DNA of 64,000 nucleotides from Tetragonia tetragonoides (GCA_038025085.1 CM076154.1:30434501-30498500), one strand, 5' to 3'; counted from the first letter of the stretch, positions 24,342-37,355 are shown. Numbers and translations are program-made. The notes: generated by a model from the letters alone, not told the origin.

Positions 24342-24479
24342 TTAGATTACCCAATTCAAAGAACCTGGTGAAGCAAATGCAAACAAATTCCATTAGGAAA
24401 CGTATTAGAGACCAAAGAAGTTTATTTAAGTGACAAGTGGAAACCAACTTGAGTACTTCTTTTTGAGGTCCAATTACCA

Positions 24480-24947
24480 TCAGAAAGAAAACGATCCATA
24501 TAGGATTTCTCCTTCACCGGCTCTTTCATTTACTTGGTTTCCTCACCGCCATTTCAACCGACTCTTTGTCTTCCTCATAAACCCTTGGCATTTTCTCTGT
24601 AAGTTAGTCCCCTGCTCTGCTCTGTACATTAGCGTCACCACCCTTGGTGACCATCCAAGTACTGGATAGAAGCCCATAGCAGCCCTTGCTCGATGAGGAT
24701 GATCACCATATCAGCCCATCAGTCACTAACGTCTCCTCTGGGATCAGAGTTTGATTAGCTTGAGGGTATCGTTAATTAGGAGCGAAATCGTACTCGAGGT
24801 AACTTCATCTACTACGTCAGGTTTATTTACATTTGTTTTGAGCATATATGTGTATATGTGATTTAATTGATTTAAATGTGAAATTGAGAATCTATGGGCT
24901 GGTATTTAGCCATTTTAATTTTAGCTAGCATTTACAAGTAATGGTGG
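24480..24947 (+). other. Possible 5' leader and first intron of a host gene, cut by the retroelement nest
   Basis: A CT-rich transcribed-looking stretch (24500-24600) is followed by a short upstream ORF (MITISAHQ..., about 24698) and a good donor context (CTCGAG/GTAACTTC at about 24799). An AT-rich intron-like stretch then runs to the LTR at 24948. If real, the rest of the gene lies beyond 63302. Nothing in the last 700 bases of the window confirms it. Confidence 0.25.
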
Positions 24948-26471
24948 TGTGAGGACCCGGGCTTTCTACGGCCACAAAGTGCGTCCTTATAGAAAATTTG
25001 TCAGTTGGGGGCTTAGATAAGTTCAAGGGACCATCGAGTTAGAAACGCTTTTGAAAAGATTTGAATTGAATAAAAACCATGAAAGAGGTCACAAATCTGC
25101 TATCGACGTTTTATCGAAAAGACAAACCGAAGGGACAACCCAATAGCGCAATAAGTGAACTAATCATGTTTTTAGAAAGACTCCCGCTTATATAAAACAT
25201 ATAAGTACCCAAGAATAAAGGGTTCGGGGGCGAAGGTACGAGGTGGGAAGGTGTTAAGCACCCAACTCGCCCATATTATGACGGCCTCTACTAACTCAAG
25301 TTTGCATAATAATTTAAAGACACGATTCCCACACAAACGGGATTAACAACCTAGACTTAGACTATTAATTGGTTCATCACAAGCATCACAATATTTATTT
25401 TTAAACCCTCATTTAGACATGCATTCGATTAGCAAATTGGACAGCACAACGACTATACAGACAATATTTAGGAAGCAATAAAAACGTTATTCTAGCATGA
25501 TATCTACATTATCACTACTGGAAAATAAACAATTAGGCAATTAATTTAATTTGAGCCCTCAGGAATTTGTACCTGACTGTAGGCTATATTTGACAAGAAT
25601 AGTAAAAATAGATCTCAAGTAAATAAAGAGGGGAATCTCGGTGTCAATACACCCGAGAATAGAATAGAATTGTTTATGTAAGAAAGAGGGAGAAGCTCAG
25701 AGTCAATACTACTGAGAATAGAGGGTGTCAACTGTAGACTGTGTGATTTGAACTGAGGGTGAAGGGTTGTTTATATAGGCGTGGGAGGTAGGGTTGTACG
25801 GCTGAAAAGGAACCGAAATTTGAATTTGGGCCGAAAAAAGAGTCGGGCCAGAAGCAGGGTCAGCGCCGCAAGCGGCTGTCAGCTTGCCAGTTGTATTTTG
25901 GCCGGGCCATATCTCACTCGTTTGGTCTCCGAATTGGATGATTCAAGATGCATTAGAAAGCTTATTGGGTATAGTTTCATATGGCTTTGTTTTAAGGCCC
26001 AAATATTTTGTGAATCTCGAGATATACCCGAAAGAGTAAGGAGAGGTCAGTTTTGGAGTACGCATCAATGTTGGGCTTGTAACTCCTTGGTTGGAAATGT
26101 GGTGTGGGATCATGATATGTCATTGGAAATATATTTGAATAAGGAATCCAGAAATATAAAGATCACTAATTAATTCAACCAAATGAACTCCCAAATAAGG
26201 CTGAAAAAACAGTCCATAGTATTCGGCTACATCTGTTTTGACCCTTAACTTCGTTTGGCCATAACTCTTAAGTGTGGTATCGTATTTCGACACGGAAGAA
26301 AGCAATGGAAATCTCATAATGGGGCTTTTGAACAAATTGTAGTGATCGAGGAAAAACTTGAGACCTTATCTTAACTATTAAAGCAAAAAATAACAGTTCA
26401 AGCTTAAAAATTACTCCTTTCATCATCGGGCTTTTGCGGAGAAATCTGAAGACGCTTTTTTGGCATCTGCA
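24948..26471 (-). repeat. 3' LTR of outer A element
   Basis: Starts TGTGAGGACCCGGG and ends GGCATCTGCA on the plus strand. The minus-strand TATA box (CCTATATAAACAACCC) lies near 25775. It pairs with 61771-63302 and shares that copy's U3 (ATATCTCACTCGTTTG region), which differs from the U3 of the inner A copies. Confidence 0.88.
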
Positions 26472-29400
26472 GAAGCCCCCACTTTGATCGAGCTTGAGTA
26501 AAAGCGAAGATCAAAGTATTCCGAAGGCGACATGCAGGATGCTGATGTGCACATGGTGTGTGAGAGTGTACTACAGTATGCATGCATATGAAGACAAACC
26601 TGAGTTAGGATATGCTCGTGGCGTGCTAAGATTTTATCCCTGTGAACATAAGGGAAAACAAAGGTTATGGTAGTAGGATAGAACACCGCTCGTAGATGGT
26701 CTAAACGTCTGCTGGGGATCTGTATTCAGAGTGAATGAAAAAGTTAGTAATACTTTGAGAATGATCAACGTGGAATGCTTCGACAAACAGTGACTAAACA
26801 CCGCTCGGCGGATGTCGAGATTCCGTCCCTGTATGAGAAACGAAAAATTCAACGAGACAGCGCGATTAAAAATAACGGTTGTAAATGGGAAGTAACACTG
26901 GTGAGAGTGAATAGTATAAATGCTTTATCGAGCAAACAGTGACTAAACACCACTTGGCGGATGCCGAGATTCCATCCCTGCACAAGAAACGAAAAGGTCG
27001 ACATGACAGCGCGATCAAAATGACGGCTGTAAAATGGTTAAAACATATGAACAGTTTAAATGCAATAGTTTAAGCAATCATTGACTGAAACATATAAAAA
27101 TAATGGACAATATAACTGCAACAGTTTAAGCAATCATTGATTGACACATAATAAGTATCCTCGCAGAAGGACAGTTTAACCGCAATAGCTTAAGCGATCA
27201 TTGACTAACCCCAAAAATTTGTAACCTCGCAGAGGGACAGTTTAACCGCAATAGCTTAAGCGACCATTGACTGACCCCAAATTCGTAGTTTCGCAGAAGG
27301 AAAGTTTAACCGCAATAGCTTAAGCGATCAGTGACTGACCTAAAACTTGTAGTGTTGTGTTGCTTAGCAAGTGCCGATAAAAATTTTCGGGCTCATAAAT
27401 AACTTGGGCGCTCCGGGCGGTGAGAGTCGTCGCAGTGTAGATCCGGGTTTCAGTATTTGGGACCTGCAAAAATAAACGGGTTAGTTTTACCTGAAAATAG
27501 TTGGTACCGTAAAATAGACCAACTGTCGAATTTGAACTTGTGGGCCAGAGTGCTTCGCTCCCGCGCGCTTGGTACTGACATCTGCCGCAAATGAACTGTA
27601 GTAACGAACTTTGGACTAGAAAAGAGGTCGTAGGACAGCAATGGGGCCCGCGCGCTTAGCAGTTGTTGGAAGGTTATCTCCATTCTTGGTTGTAGTCGGA
27701 AGGTCGCTTCTGGGTTTGATCATGAGTTCCGGGCTTACTTGTTTCGATGGAGAGCGGGTAGACTCAAACCTGCAGTGGAAATATGCACATAGGGAAAAGA
27801 TGCAATAGACATGCCCGACTGACCATGGCAAAATGCACAAGACATGACATGACATACTAATATGCATGGGACACAAGGGGATTGACATGTGAACACGCAG
27901 GGACTTAAAACACTGAGAAATTACGTACACATGCATGCCTTTGAAGGCGACTCTAGTATTTATGCGAATATGATGTATGCAGATTCTATTGACTCACAGC
28001 TCCATGCAGCTAGCCTAACATGCACGACTCTCCTATAGGGTCTAAAGCGGGTCTTCATATGGGAAAAGTTTTTGTGATCAAGAATTTCATTCCTGTGGTG
28101 ATCTTGGCACAGTATGAGACAAGTGGACAAAACAGGGTGCAGTCAAGGAAGAATAAGCCCCCAGTTTGATGTGTGGTTCTTGATGGTTATGACCTACTCG
28201 AGGAGCTATGGGAGTTGATGCGGCGGTACAAAATATCCTAACTTAAGGTATGGGGACGAAATGGCCAACTTGGAACGTAGCGGACAAAGAACCGACTCAT
28301 TCTGAAAAAGCCCCCAATTTGAAAGTCTATGTGCAAGCCTACGAAAAAGGTGGTGAGTATGACCTCTAGACGACTGACCAAAGAGCGCTTTCATGAGAAA
28401 CAATGTTCTAAATCCTCAGAAATTTAAGTTGCCTCAAGATGTTGAATTTGTTTATATATATTTTTTAGTTGCCCTAACTTTTGCCTAGGCCGCCCTTTCG
28501 GGTTTTCAACCTATCGGGCTCATTTTTTTTTTTTTAGCCTTAGATGAGAATGGTGGAATGGGAGAACTCCTTATGGTCATGTGACAAAGTGGTTGTCGTG
28601 GCCGGACCTCCTTGAGGTTTCCTACGTATCCAGTTTATGGAATCAGGCCAACGTAATTCAGGACTATACAATTGAATGGTCGTACCTCTTGGAGGGCTTT
28701 TGGGTTGTAATGTCAGGCTGGGTTGAGGTGTCAAAGAAAGGATAAAGGCTCAAATAAACACAATGTAAATCCCCTTCCCAAAGTATGCTAGATGGTATAG
28801 AAGTTTTTGATCTAGGCGAGTTGGCTAAGGGACCTATGTTTAGGTAATGTCACCGTTTCGTTGTGCTCGAAGTGTTTGCACTCTTTTGGATCTTTGATCG
28901 CTCTTGAATTTTTCTTCTCTTTTGGTTTTTTTTTTTGTTTTTGCTCTTGAACTTTCGAGTTCTCTCTTCTTCTTTTTTTATGCATTTCTCTCGGTGGCTT
29001 TTTGTTTTTGTAGGTCGGTCCACCTTGCCTAAAAGATTGCTTCTATTCCCATGTCGCACACACCCATTCCCCGGGTAAGGATGATGTGGTTAAGAAATGA
29101 ACGGCTATGTGTTTAAGGCTCAAAGGGTTGCAATTGGTAATGATGTGTAGGGTAGTAAAGGATATTGATGTGAGGTGCCAAATGAATGCCTCATGTCCTC
29201 AGCACGGACGGTTCAACTATATGTCCTCTATGGAGATGATCATTAGGGAGTTTTTGTTTGATGTTTTCCACAATGAAGGCTTTATTTTGAAAATAAGTTT
29301 TATTTTTTTTATTTTATTTTTTTTATTCTGTCATAGGCAACTTAAGTTCGTCATAGAATTGAACAAAGAACAATGATGGGAATCAAAATGCAATCTTTAT

Positions 29401-29741
29401 TGAATCGAATCGAAGCATTACACGAGAAGTAAGCTAAACTCTATGGACGAATTGAAAAGACAACTAGACATCATTAAACTTGACTGGACTCAACTAGACT
29501 TGCACACTAGGAAACTTCGACTCTCTTCAACTTCTCGAGCATAGGCTGTTCATAGGGATAGGAAGCACAGCCCCCTGTAGATACTCGCGTTGTTCACGAT
29601 TTAAGTGGAATTCTTAAGAAGGTTATCTTCAATTAGGATGCCCACAACATAGAGCCGATTGTAGGAGTCAATTGCTTGATACTTGAGGGGTTCCTTGTAA
29701 GCAGGTTGCTGGTTCTTGATGAGTTGGCGGATTTGATCAGT
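26472..29741 (-). other. Outer A internal region between gag and 3' LTR, non-coding
   Basis: A purine tract on the minus strand (AAAGTGGGGGCTTC, 26472-26485) abuts the 3' LTR. A 149-bp duplicated block follows (AAACAGTGACTAAACAC at 26785 and 26934), then a 65-bp tandem repeat at 27055-27340. No protease, RT, RNase H or integrase similarity can be read in any frame. A GAACTTTCGAGTTCTCTC stretch and a CCTTGAGGTTTCCTACGTATCC phrase (28612-28633) are shared with the inner copy. Confidence 0.7.
27055..27340. repeat. Tandem repeat, about 65-bp unit, near the polypurine tract of outer A
   Basis: TTTAACCGCAATAGC recurs at 27176, 27241 and 27305 (spacing 65 and 64), with two more divergent units from 27055 and 27111. 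Each unit has CTTAAGCGATCATTGACTGACC. The inner A copy has the same repeat with fewer units (about 53895-54125). Confidence 0.85.
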
Positions 29742-30242
29742 TTACGAAGGTTGCTCAACCAGTTCGGCTATCTTTAGCTTCCAACGCCTAAGGAAGGCAG
29801 TGAATCCCTCATCTTCTTCTTGTTTTGTGATCTCTAACTCTCGAAGGGTCATAGGTAGAGCAACATTTTCCTTATAGCGTGCAAGGAAAACTGTGGTAAA
29901 ATCAGACCAAGTTGGGTAGCTTTCCCGATCTAGGGAGTAGAACCATCGTCGAGCATGTGTATCAAGGGTCTGGGGAAACAGATGGGCATAGAGTTTCTTG
30001 TTGATTCCCCTTAGAGCCATAGCAGTAGTGAAGGATTTCAGGTAATCTTGTGGGTTGTCGACTCCCGTGAAGGTGGGTACTTCAGGCATAGAGAATTTGG
30101 CCGGAAGCTTACCCTTGATCTTAGTGTCAAACTTTCCTACGTTGGCACTATAGTTGGAGATCAAGCCGCTACTCTTGAGCACAGAGATGATATTAGCCAG
30201 CAAGGCATCTGACCCTTTTTCCTCAGAATCGGAATCGGAAGG
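29742..30242 (-). pseudogene. gag: Outer A gag, C-terminal part (retrotransposon gag domain)
   Basis: Reads FSMPEVPTFTGVDNPQDY, then LFPQTLDTHARRWFYSL and LRELEITKQEEDEGF, the plant Ty3/gypsy gag signature. Read-through stops at a TAA after VEQPS (about 29742-29747), where the inner copy has Gln (CAA), so this is a nonsense change. Upstream coding is interrupted by the inner A LTR at 30243; the missing N-terminal part continues at 60018-60340. Confidence 0.85.
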
Positions 30243-31344
30243 TGTAAGGACCCGGGATTTCCTATGTGTTACACGAAGTGCGTCCTTATAGAAAATTTGT
30301 CGATTGGGGGCTTAGATAAGTTCAAGGGACCATCGAGTTAGAAAAGCTTTTGAAAAGACTTGAATTAGATAAAAAACCATGAAAGAGGTCACAAATCTGC
30401 TATCGGCGTTTTATCGAGGGGACAAACCGAAGGGACAACCCAATAGCGTGAAAAGTGAACTGATCATGTTTTTAGAAAGACTCCCGCTTATATAAAACAT
30501 ATAAGTACCCAAGAATAAAGAGGTCGGGGGCGAAGGTACGAGGTGGGAAGGTGTTAGGAACCCAACTCGCTCGTTTTATGACGGCCTCTACTAACTCAAG
30601 TTTGCTTAATAATTTAAAGACATAATTTCCATGCAAAACCGGATTAACAACCTAGACTTAGACTATTAATTGGTTCACCACAAGAATCACAACATTTATT
30701 AATGACCCTTATTTAGACATGCATTCGATTGACAAGTTAAGCAGCACAACGATTATACAGACAATATTTAGGAAGCAATAAAAACGTTATTCTAGCATGA
30801 TATCTACATTATGACTACTTGGAAATAAACAATTAGGCAAACAATTTAATTTGAGTCCTCAGAAATTTATACCTGAACTGTAGGCTATAATTGACAAAAA
30901 TAGTAAAGCAAGATCTCAAATTTTAGAAGAAAGAGGGGGAAGCTCAGTGTTAATACTCCTGAGAATAGAGGTTGCCAACTGTAGGCTGTGTGTTTTGAAC
31001 TGAGGGTGAAGGGTTGTTTATATAGGCGAGGAAAGCAGGGTTGTACGGTAGAATTTGAGCTGAAAAACGAGACGGGCTTGAAAAATGAGTCAGGCCCGAA
31101 GGGAAGTCAGCGCCGCTGGCGGCGCTGGCCTGGGCCGCTAGCGGCCCTGGGAAATTTGTCAGCGCCGCTGACGGCTGTCAGCTGCCAGCTGGATGACGTC
31201 ATAATGACGTCATCCAGCCCATTTTCATTTTCCGGAGGATTTTAAATATTCCGAAAAACATGAAAAGACCATTTTACCCCTGAACGTTAAAAGACGGTTT
31301 TCCCTAAATCGCAACTTGGCGACCGGGAGTCGGAATGAGGCATG
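30243..31344 (-). repeat. 3' LTR of inner A, distal part
   Basis: Starts TGTAAGGACCCGGGATTT; continues until GAATGAGGCATG, where element B begins. Contains GGCGCTGACA-type words (31157-31166 on the minus strand) upstream of the TATA box near 31018. The remainder is at 53283-53468. Confidence 0.9.
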
Positions 31345-32875
31345 TGTAAGAACCCTCGCCTTTCCAGCGCCTTAAATGCGCGAATCAATTTTTATTTGGA
31401 ATTGATGGTTCTTAAATAATGTGTTGCATGCGATTCAAATTAATTATAAGGAACAATTTGCAAATAAGAAGCCGCCACCAATTTTTAAGGAAACAATTGG
31501 AAACCATCAAAAGTGCATCTCAATTCTTATTGGAAATTGATTCATGCCCATGGGGACTAAATATTGAGTTCAGGGATGTAGGTACGAAATAAACAAAACG
31601 AATCTCATCTATATCGCCCGCATAAACGGCCTCTACTAAGCTTATCCATGTCTAATATTTATTTATACTATATGGTTCCATACAAATCCGGTCGTCCAAG
31701 ATCCTAAATTAACTAGGAGGGTTAAGAACAACCAAATTACCTATGTTATCACTTTGCACAATTTATATCCAATTTACATGCATACTATTAAGAAGCATAA
31801 ACAAGATATAAAGCATTAAATTAACGCTCCAACCTACCAACTTTGCTAAATACGCCAAGTATTGTATATGCACATCAATAAAACCGTTAGTAACTTCGAA
31901 CGAATATTAATGATGTAAAGACAATAACTTTACGCTAAAACAAACCTAAGAGACTACTATATGCATGCAAAAACTATGAAAAGATGCAAACTTGCATAAA
32001 CTAATAAAAAGATGCTAGCTTTATATTAACTAAGCATGCATAATTATGTACAAAACCCAAAACATGCAAATTTATTCAACCATAATCAAAAGCTAAATAA
32101 AACATGATTAATAAGCCGTAAAACAAGAGATTTAATAAAGAGTTAGGCCCTCAGGATGGTTAACCTGGACGTTTATTCGAACGGGACTAGTAGAATTAGG
32201 ATTGCTCTTCGATCTTGGGTGCTAGGCTAGGTGTATTGCTTGCTTGGATCTTCAAATTTCTGAATTCTCTTTGATTTGGGAAAATATGTGCTCTCAATGC
32301 CCTCAAAATTGTGAACTGACTGACCTATTGCAAAAGAGAGTGAAAAGGAGTATTTATAGAGTTAGGGGACGAATTTAGGGGCTTAGGGCAAGAAGCCCGG
32401 CGCCAAAACTCGGCCCTGCCAAAAAGCTGGTTCAGCGGCCACACGAAGGGCAGCCAGGGCCATCGGCTGCCGTTGGGGCTCAGCAGCTGGCCTAATGGCC
32501 GCCCGCTGTCACGCGTTGGCCGCCGAGCAGCCTGCGAAGGCCGCCGGGCTTGACGGCGCGCGCGTGACTAGAGTTTTTTGACTTTTTGTGCTCTGTAAAT
32601 TACGAAATTGCCCTTGGGCTGACCCAAGGGGCCGGGATTGAGCGGTTTTGACCCAAATCTTTGAGACGTGATATCTGTTGATCCGGGAACCTGATTGAGG
32701 CAAGGTCAAAGGCGTTGGAATCCTTATAACAAGGGCTATCCAAATACTGAGGTTTTAAGGAATTTGGTCTAGATTTCCGAGCAATGTCCTTTTCTACTTA
32801 CGTCCATGTTAATCCATTACCATCATCATCGGGCATTGCGGTGTCAGGGGATGAGAACCGATTACGGTGTCTACA
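31345..32875 (-). repeat. 3' LTR of element B
   Basis: 1531 bp starting TGTAAGAACCCTCGCC. The minus-strand TATA box CTATAAATACTCC lies near 32349. A GC-rich block with CAGCGGCC and GCCGCCGGGC words (32400-32560) lies upstream of it. Confidence 0.95.
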
Positions 32876-33867
32876 GAAGCCCCTACTTTGGCCGAGCTTG
32901 TAAAAGCGAAGGTCAAAGTATTTGCTAAAAATGCCTGCAATGTGCTTTTGAAAAAAATACCTGTGGTCAGGGTTACCTGCTTTGCGAGGGCTGACGCGAT
33001 GCTAATTTTTATAGCTTCGTCATCAAAGAGCGTTGCATTGCGTTGTTTTGTGGGTGCCAACGTGACGCTAATTTTAATAGCTTCAACGTCAAAGAGGGTT
33101 GTGTTGCTATGCTTCAGTTGTTGTCAACGTGATGCTAATTTTGATAGCTTCAACGTCAAAGAGCGATATGTTACTCTGCTTTTATGTTTAGGAAAATTGT
33201 GCCTGCAAAATAAAACAAAGTCCCTGTGCCTGTAACAGATTAGATATAAGGCTCGCGCCTGCAAAAAAAGATAATATCAGGTCCATGGGATAGGAAACCC
33301 AAGCTGCGAGGGCAAAAGAGTCATTTTGGGTGATATATTCAAATCTCCCGGGCTTCCAACCGTCGAGAAATGCAATCCCGCGCGGAATTTAAACTCGTGG
33401 GCCCGCCCCGAGAAGGGCGAACGAAAAAAAACTCGGCGGCTCGGATTGTCTTGCGAAGGCCACCAGAGGGGCCGCCCGGCCTGGTGGCTCAGCCGCCGGG
33501 GCCAGCGGCTGGGCCGCTGAGCTTGGGCGGCCCTGTACCGGGCCGCTGGGCCGGTTCAATGGCGAAATCGGGTGTTTTTGCGTGAGGAGCCGAGTTTTGG
33601 GTCATTTTTCCCCAAAATTTCGAGACTCTCTCTCTCTACCTCCATTGTTGCTCAATCTTCATTTCTTACTCAAATTTGCTCAAATTTGCTTCTTTTTGCT
33701 TGCATTTGCTTGGGTTTGCATAATCTTTGCATAATTTGAAGTTTATTTGTGATTTCTCACAAATTTGGGGTGAATTTAAAAGTGGGTTTTTGAAACCCTT
33801 GGAGAGAGAAAATCCCAATTCTCCATCTTTGCTTGCTTGCTCATACTTGCTTTGCTCATAATTCTTC
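32876..33867. repeat. Element B region inside the 3' LTR with a 66-bp tandem repeat; candidate aORF1 promoter
   Basis: GCTAATTTT recurs at 33001, 33067 and 33133, an exact 66-bp period (about 32995-33192). The 122-aa plus-strand ORF through it is a by-product of the repeat (22-residue units). A GC-rich AGCGGCTGGGCCGCTGAG block follows (33480-33550), then a CT-rich leader (33620-33650) before the aORF1 start at 33868. Confidence 0.7.
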
Positions 33868-36624
33868 ATGGCTCCTAAATTGGTGAAGAAAAGGAGTAGA
33901 AGGGTCGAGGTTCGGGAAGAGGTTGAAGAAATTGACATCTTCACCAAAGCTTTCCTCTCCCATGTCAAGCCATCCAAGAGGAAGCCCAATATGGCTTTCC
34001 CTCAAGATAGGTATACACTGTCGGATAGGATGCCCGGCATCGTTTGGGATCGATCGGAGTTGCTCTTCCGACCGGAGACTCACTTGAGTTCCCGCGCTTC
34101 CAAGTTTGTGGTAAGCCTTGAACTTTGAATTCATACTTTTATGCATTGAATTTTAGTTTATGTGCTTTGCCTTGAGTAGAATTTGTGTAGAAATTGTATT
34201 CAATTGTAAAGTTTGTAGCGCATGTGATCTTGCGCGGCTTGAACGAACTTAGAAACATGCTTAGGATTGAACATTTGATTGAAATGTGAACCTAAGAGGT
34301 TGCAAATTTGATCATAGGAAGCCGATGGAAATTTGAAGCCCCATGGTAATTATGGTTCTTCGGTGAAGCTTTTTAAGATTTTGCCCAAAGAGGTGCAAAG
34401 TGTGGTTTTAGGTGCGGGGTTTGGGCCCCTCTTGAAAGCGGCAGACTCGGTTGAGCGAGTCAAGAGATGCATTGTCCGCTTGTCTTTGGAGCGTTTTTGG
34501 GATACTACCAATCCGTTCCACTTCCCTAATAGGGAGATGATGATCACTCCATCGGAGTTTGCTATGCTGACTGGGGTGCCTTGCGTGGGTACGCCCATTG
34601 TCTATGACGTTTTCATTTGGAAACGTAAGACGGAGATGGTGGAGTTGTTTGGCCTTTGGGGGAATACTTGAGGTCACCATTATCGTCCCTATAGCGAGCT
34701 CTATGCTGCTTTGACTGATGCGAGGTACAAGAGAACTACCTCGGTGGAGCAGAAGGCGAGGATGTTTATCGCCTATCTCCTTGCCACCACCATCTTTGGT
34801 GACAAGGGAGAGCGTATTCATGCTATTTACCTTCCTAGCTTGTTGGATTGGGAGAGAGTGAGAGAGTACAACTGGGGATTGCCGGGCTACGCCAACCTCT
34901 TGAGGTGCATGCGGTTCACTTGCTGTGTGAATGATGAGGGATACAAGCAGTCGACTCGTCCTCCCGTGAGCTTGTGCGGTTTTTTGAAGGCCTTGCAGGT
35001 GCGTTTTGCTTTTGTATCCATTTGGTGATTTGCATGACTTAAGTGTATGGTGCTTAATTTCATGTTTCGATGCAGCCTTGGTTCTTTGAGCATTTCCTGG
35101 ACATGGCGCCTACGGGTTGGGAGTCGGATTTCCCGGTTTGCAGGGCATGGCGTCATAGGGGTCCTGCGCCCTTCCAGACCCTTCAGCAGTATAGGGAGGC
35201 CCTCTTGCGCCTAAACTAGCACAAGGTAACGCAATTTTGCTTTTTGTTGCATGGATTTGTATTTCTTGGTGTGGAAATATCTTATATTGCATGTTTATGT
35301 AGATTGACTACTTTCCTTGGACGAAGTACCATGGGTTGGCTTCGGACGCTGTCCTAGCATCTAGGGCGATAGACCGCCAGAGGATCCTTATTGCGGGTCC
35401 GTTCTCTTTCGAGTGGTATTTGGGAGAGCGGATCTTCCGTCAGGTTTATCCTGATGTGGTGGGACCGAGGATTCCTTTGGATCCTCCCTCAACCATGTTT
35501 TGGTGAGGTGTTTGTCTCGCGAGCAGGTTGCGGAGGCCATGGTGGGCTCAGATGCTATGCGGTATTTGAGGGAGCCTGCGGAGGACCTTGCGGAGCACTA
35601 CGAGCAGTTCCGTCGTGATCGCCTCATGTCTTCATTTGTGGGTTTGAAGGTAAGAACTTTATATTCGTTATTCTATGCCTTTCGTGCTTTGTTAGTTTCT
35701 AACCTTCTTTCCTTCATAGGAGCCTTGGGTTGATGCCATCGACGTGGATGTCCCGCATATGCGGGTCCGAGGTCGGGACTATGGCGGGAAGGAGTGTTGT
35801 GGAGAGGTCCCGATGACGGAGGACCTTAATGAGGACATCCAGGGCCTTCCTCTTCCAGTTGGCCATCCAGGGGTAAACTTGTCATTTTGCCTGTTGCATG
35901 TGATTTTTACCACTTTCATGCTTGTTTTGACTTTTTTTTGCGCAACTTGACCGTGAGCAGACCGGGAAGGTCTTCAAGATGATGCATGCCATGAAGTCTT
36001 GGATATCCCGAGCTCTTTCAAAGGGCACTTGCTCGAGAGCTGACTTGGATAAGGTAAGCTTGAATTTGCATCTTCAAAGTTGTATGCTTTGAGAAATGTA
36101 TCTTATATGTTTGGTGGGTTGCAGGTTGAGTACCGTCGACCTCTTCCTCGTCGGTCACGACAGGTGGTTATGTCTGATGATGAGGTCGTGAGCTCTCCTG
36201 AGCATAGCCCTTCTCGGGAGAGGAGCCCTCGGAGGGAGAATCCTAGGAGAGAGAGGGAGCCTGTACATCGGACGGACCGTCCTGGTGGGAGTAGGATGAC
36301 TCAGTTTGTGGAGCCTACTCCTATGCCTATGCCGATGTATCCTTCTTATTCCGGGTATGCTCCTTATGGAGGTCTTTATTACAAGCCCCCTATCCCTGTT
36401 CCTATGATGCCTACCATGCCTCCTCGTTCTTCTTGGGGTATGATTCGAGTTATGCTGGAGAGGGGTGCTCGTATCGGGAGCCTGCCCGTCACTCTTCCTT
36501 TGACACGGGCCAGTTGGCGGCGTCGATCTTTGGTGATGAGCCACGGAGGTCGGAGGATCACTTTGAGGTGCTCCGTACAGATGCTGATGCGAGTGATGAT
36601 TTTTATGATAATGTATTTGTATGA
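33868..36624 (+). pseudogene. aORF1: plant mobile domain (aminotransferase-like) protein, antisense to element B
   Basis: Seven exons with good GT..AG ends: 33868-34110, 34318-34998, 35076-35225, 35303-35649, 35720-35872, 35961-36053 and 36125-36624. Exon 2 carries the plant-mobile-domain core (FHFPNREMMITPSEFAMLTG, then ARMFIAYLLATTIFGDKG and NWGLPGYANLLRCM). The last exon is an Arg/Ser-rich (SPSRERSPRREN) and Pro/Met-rich tail. Breaks: in-frame TGA at 34669-34671, TAG near the end of exon 3, and frameshifts near 35500 and 36430. Plant mobile domain proteins occur both in host genes (MAIN family) and in transposons. Here it lies opposite gag-pol, between pol and the 3' LTR. Extra antisense ORFs are known from Tat-clade elements; their role is not established. 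Confidence 0.8.
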
Positions 36625-37355
36625 AATACATTCTTGAACATTTGTGTTGAACAAATATTCGGACTTTGCTTTGTAATATATATTGCGTTTATTGGTTCTT
36701 ACATATAATTAGGCTAATGCAAATGCACAGGTAGTCAAGCAAAACCGCAAGTAATAGCAATGTAGCAAAAAATGGTACAGCCAAAAAGTTGAAATTGGGT
36801 GTACCTTATCCCCCCTAAGAAAGGGGTGCAAAAAATGTAATGAAACTAATAAGTAAAAAAAGAGAGTGATAAAAATAAAAGATGATAATCATCCAAAAAG
36901 AAATAAGGAAATTGTGGGGTTTCCATAAATAATTAAGGAAATAATAGAAAAATAGGAATAATAGAAGAAATAGGAAACTGATCCAAATTGGAGTCCAAAA
37001 CGGTTAAGGAAAGTGTCCAAAACCGGGTAGGAGAGGGCTGTCTCGAAAAATGGGCTCGGCGGCCGAAGGAAGGCATTCAGCGGCTGACGCAAAGGAGCGG
37101 GGGTCAAAAGAGGGGCCGCCAGACTCAGCGGCTGGGCCGCTGGGCCTTGGCTGCCATATTGTGGCCGCCGAGCCTTCGGCGGCTGCCCTATGGGCCGCTG
37201 AGGCCTTTTTTCTACGGGTTGCCAAATTTTTGTCTTTTTTCATGCGAACCTATATAAGCCTTGGGTTAGTCGATATTGGGACATCACCTTCATAATTCCA
37301 TAGCAATAGAGAGCTTTTTAGAGAGAGAAACTCCCAATTAATTTAGATTTCAGCC
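36625..37355 (+). promoter_or_regulatory. Spacer with candidate aORF2 promoter
   Basis: A block rich in GCGGC (GCATTCAGCGGCTGACGC, GCGGCTGGGCCGCTGGGC; 37055-37200) is followed by a TATA box TATATAAGCC at 37251 and a purine-rich GAGAGCTTTTTAGAGAGAG leader, with ATG at 37356. The arrangement copies the U3 of the LTRs. Confidence 0.5.

Noticed and set aside
24185..24433. Lys-rich ORF with Tyr-Ile repeats
   Set aside because: Translation of poly(A) and (TA)n microsatellite.
32867..33235. 122-aa plus ORF with internal repeats
   Set aside because: Follows the 66-bp tandem repeat (22-residue units) next to the LTR; no start context or homology.
37050..37295. Ala/Gly-rich ORFs in both strands
   Set aside because: GC-rich promoter block read as protein.
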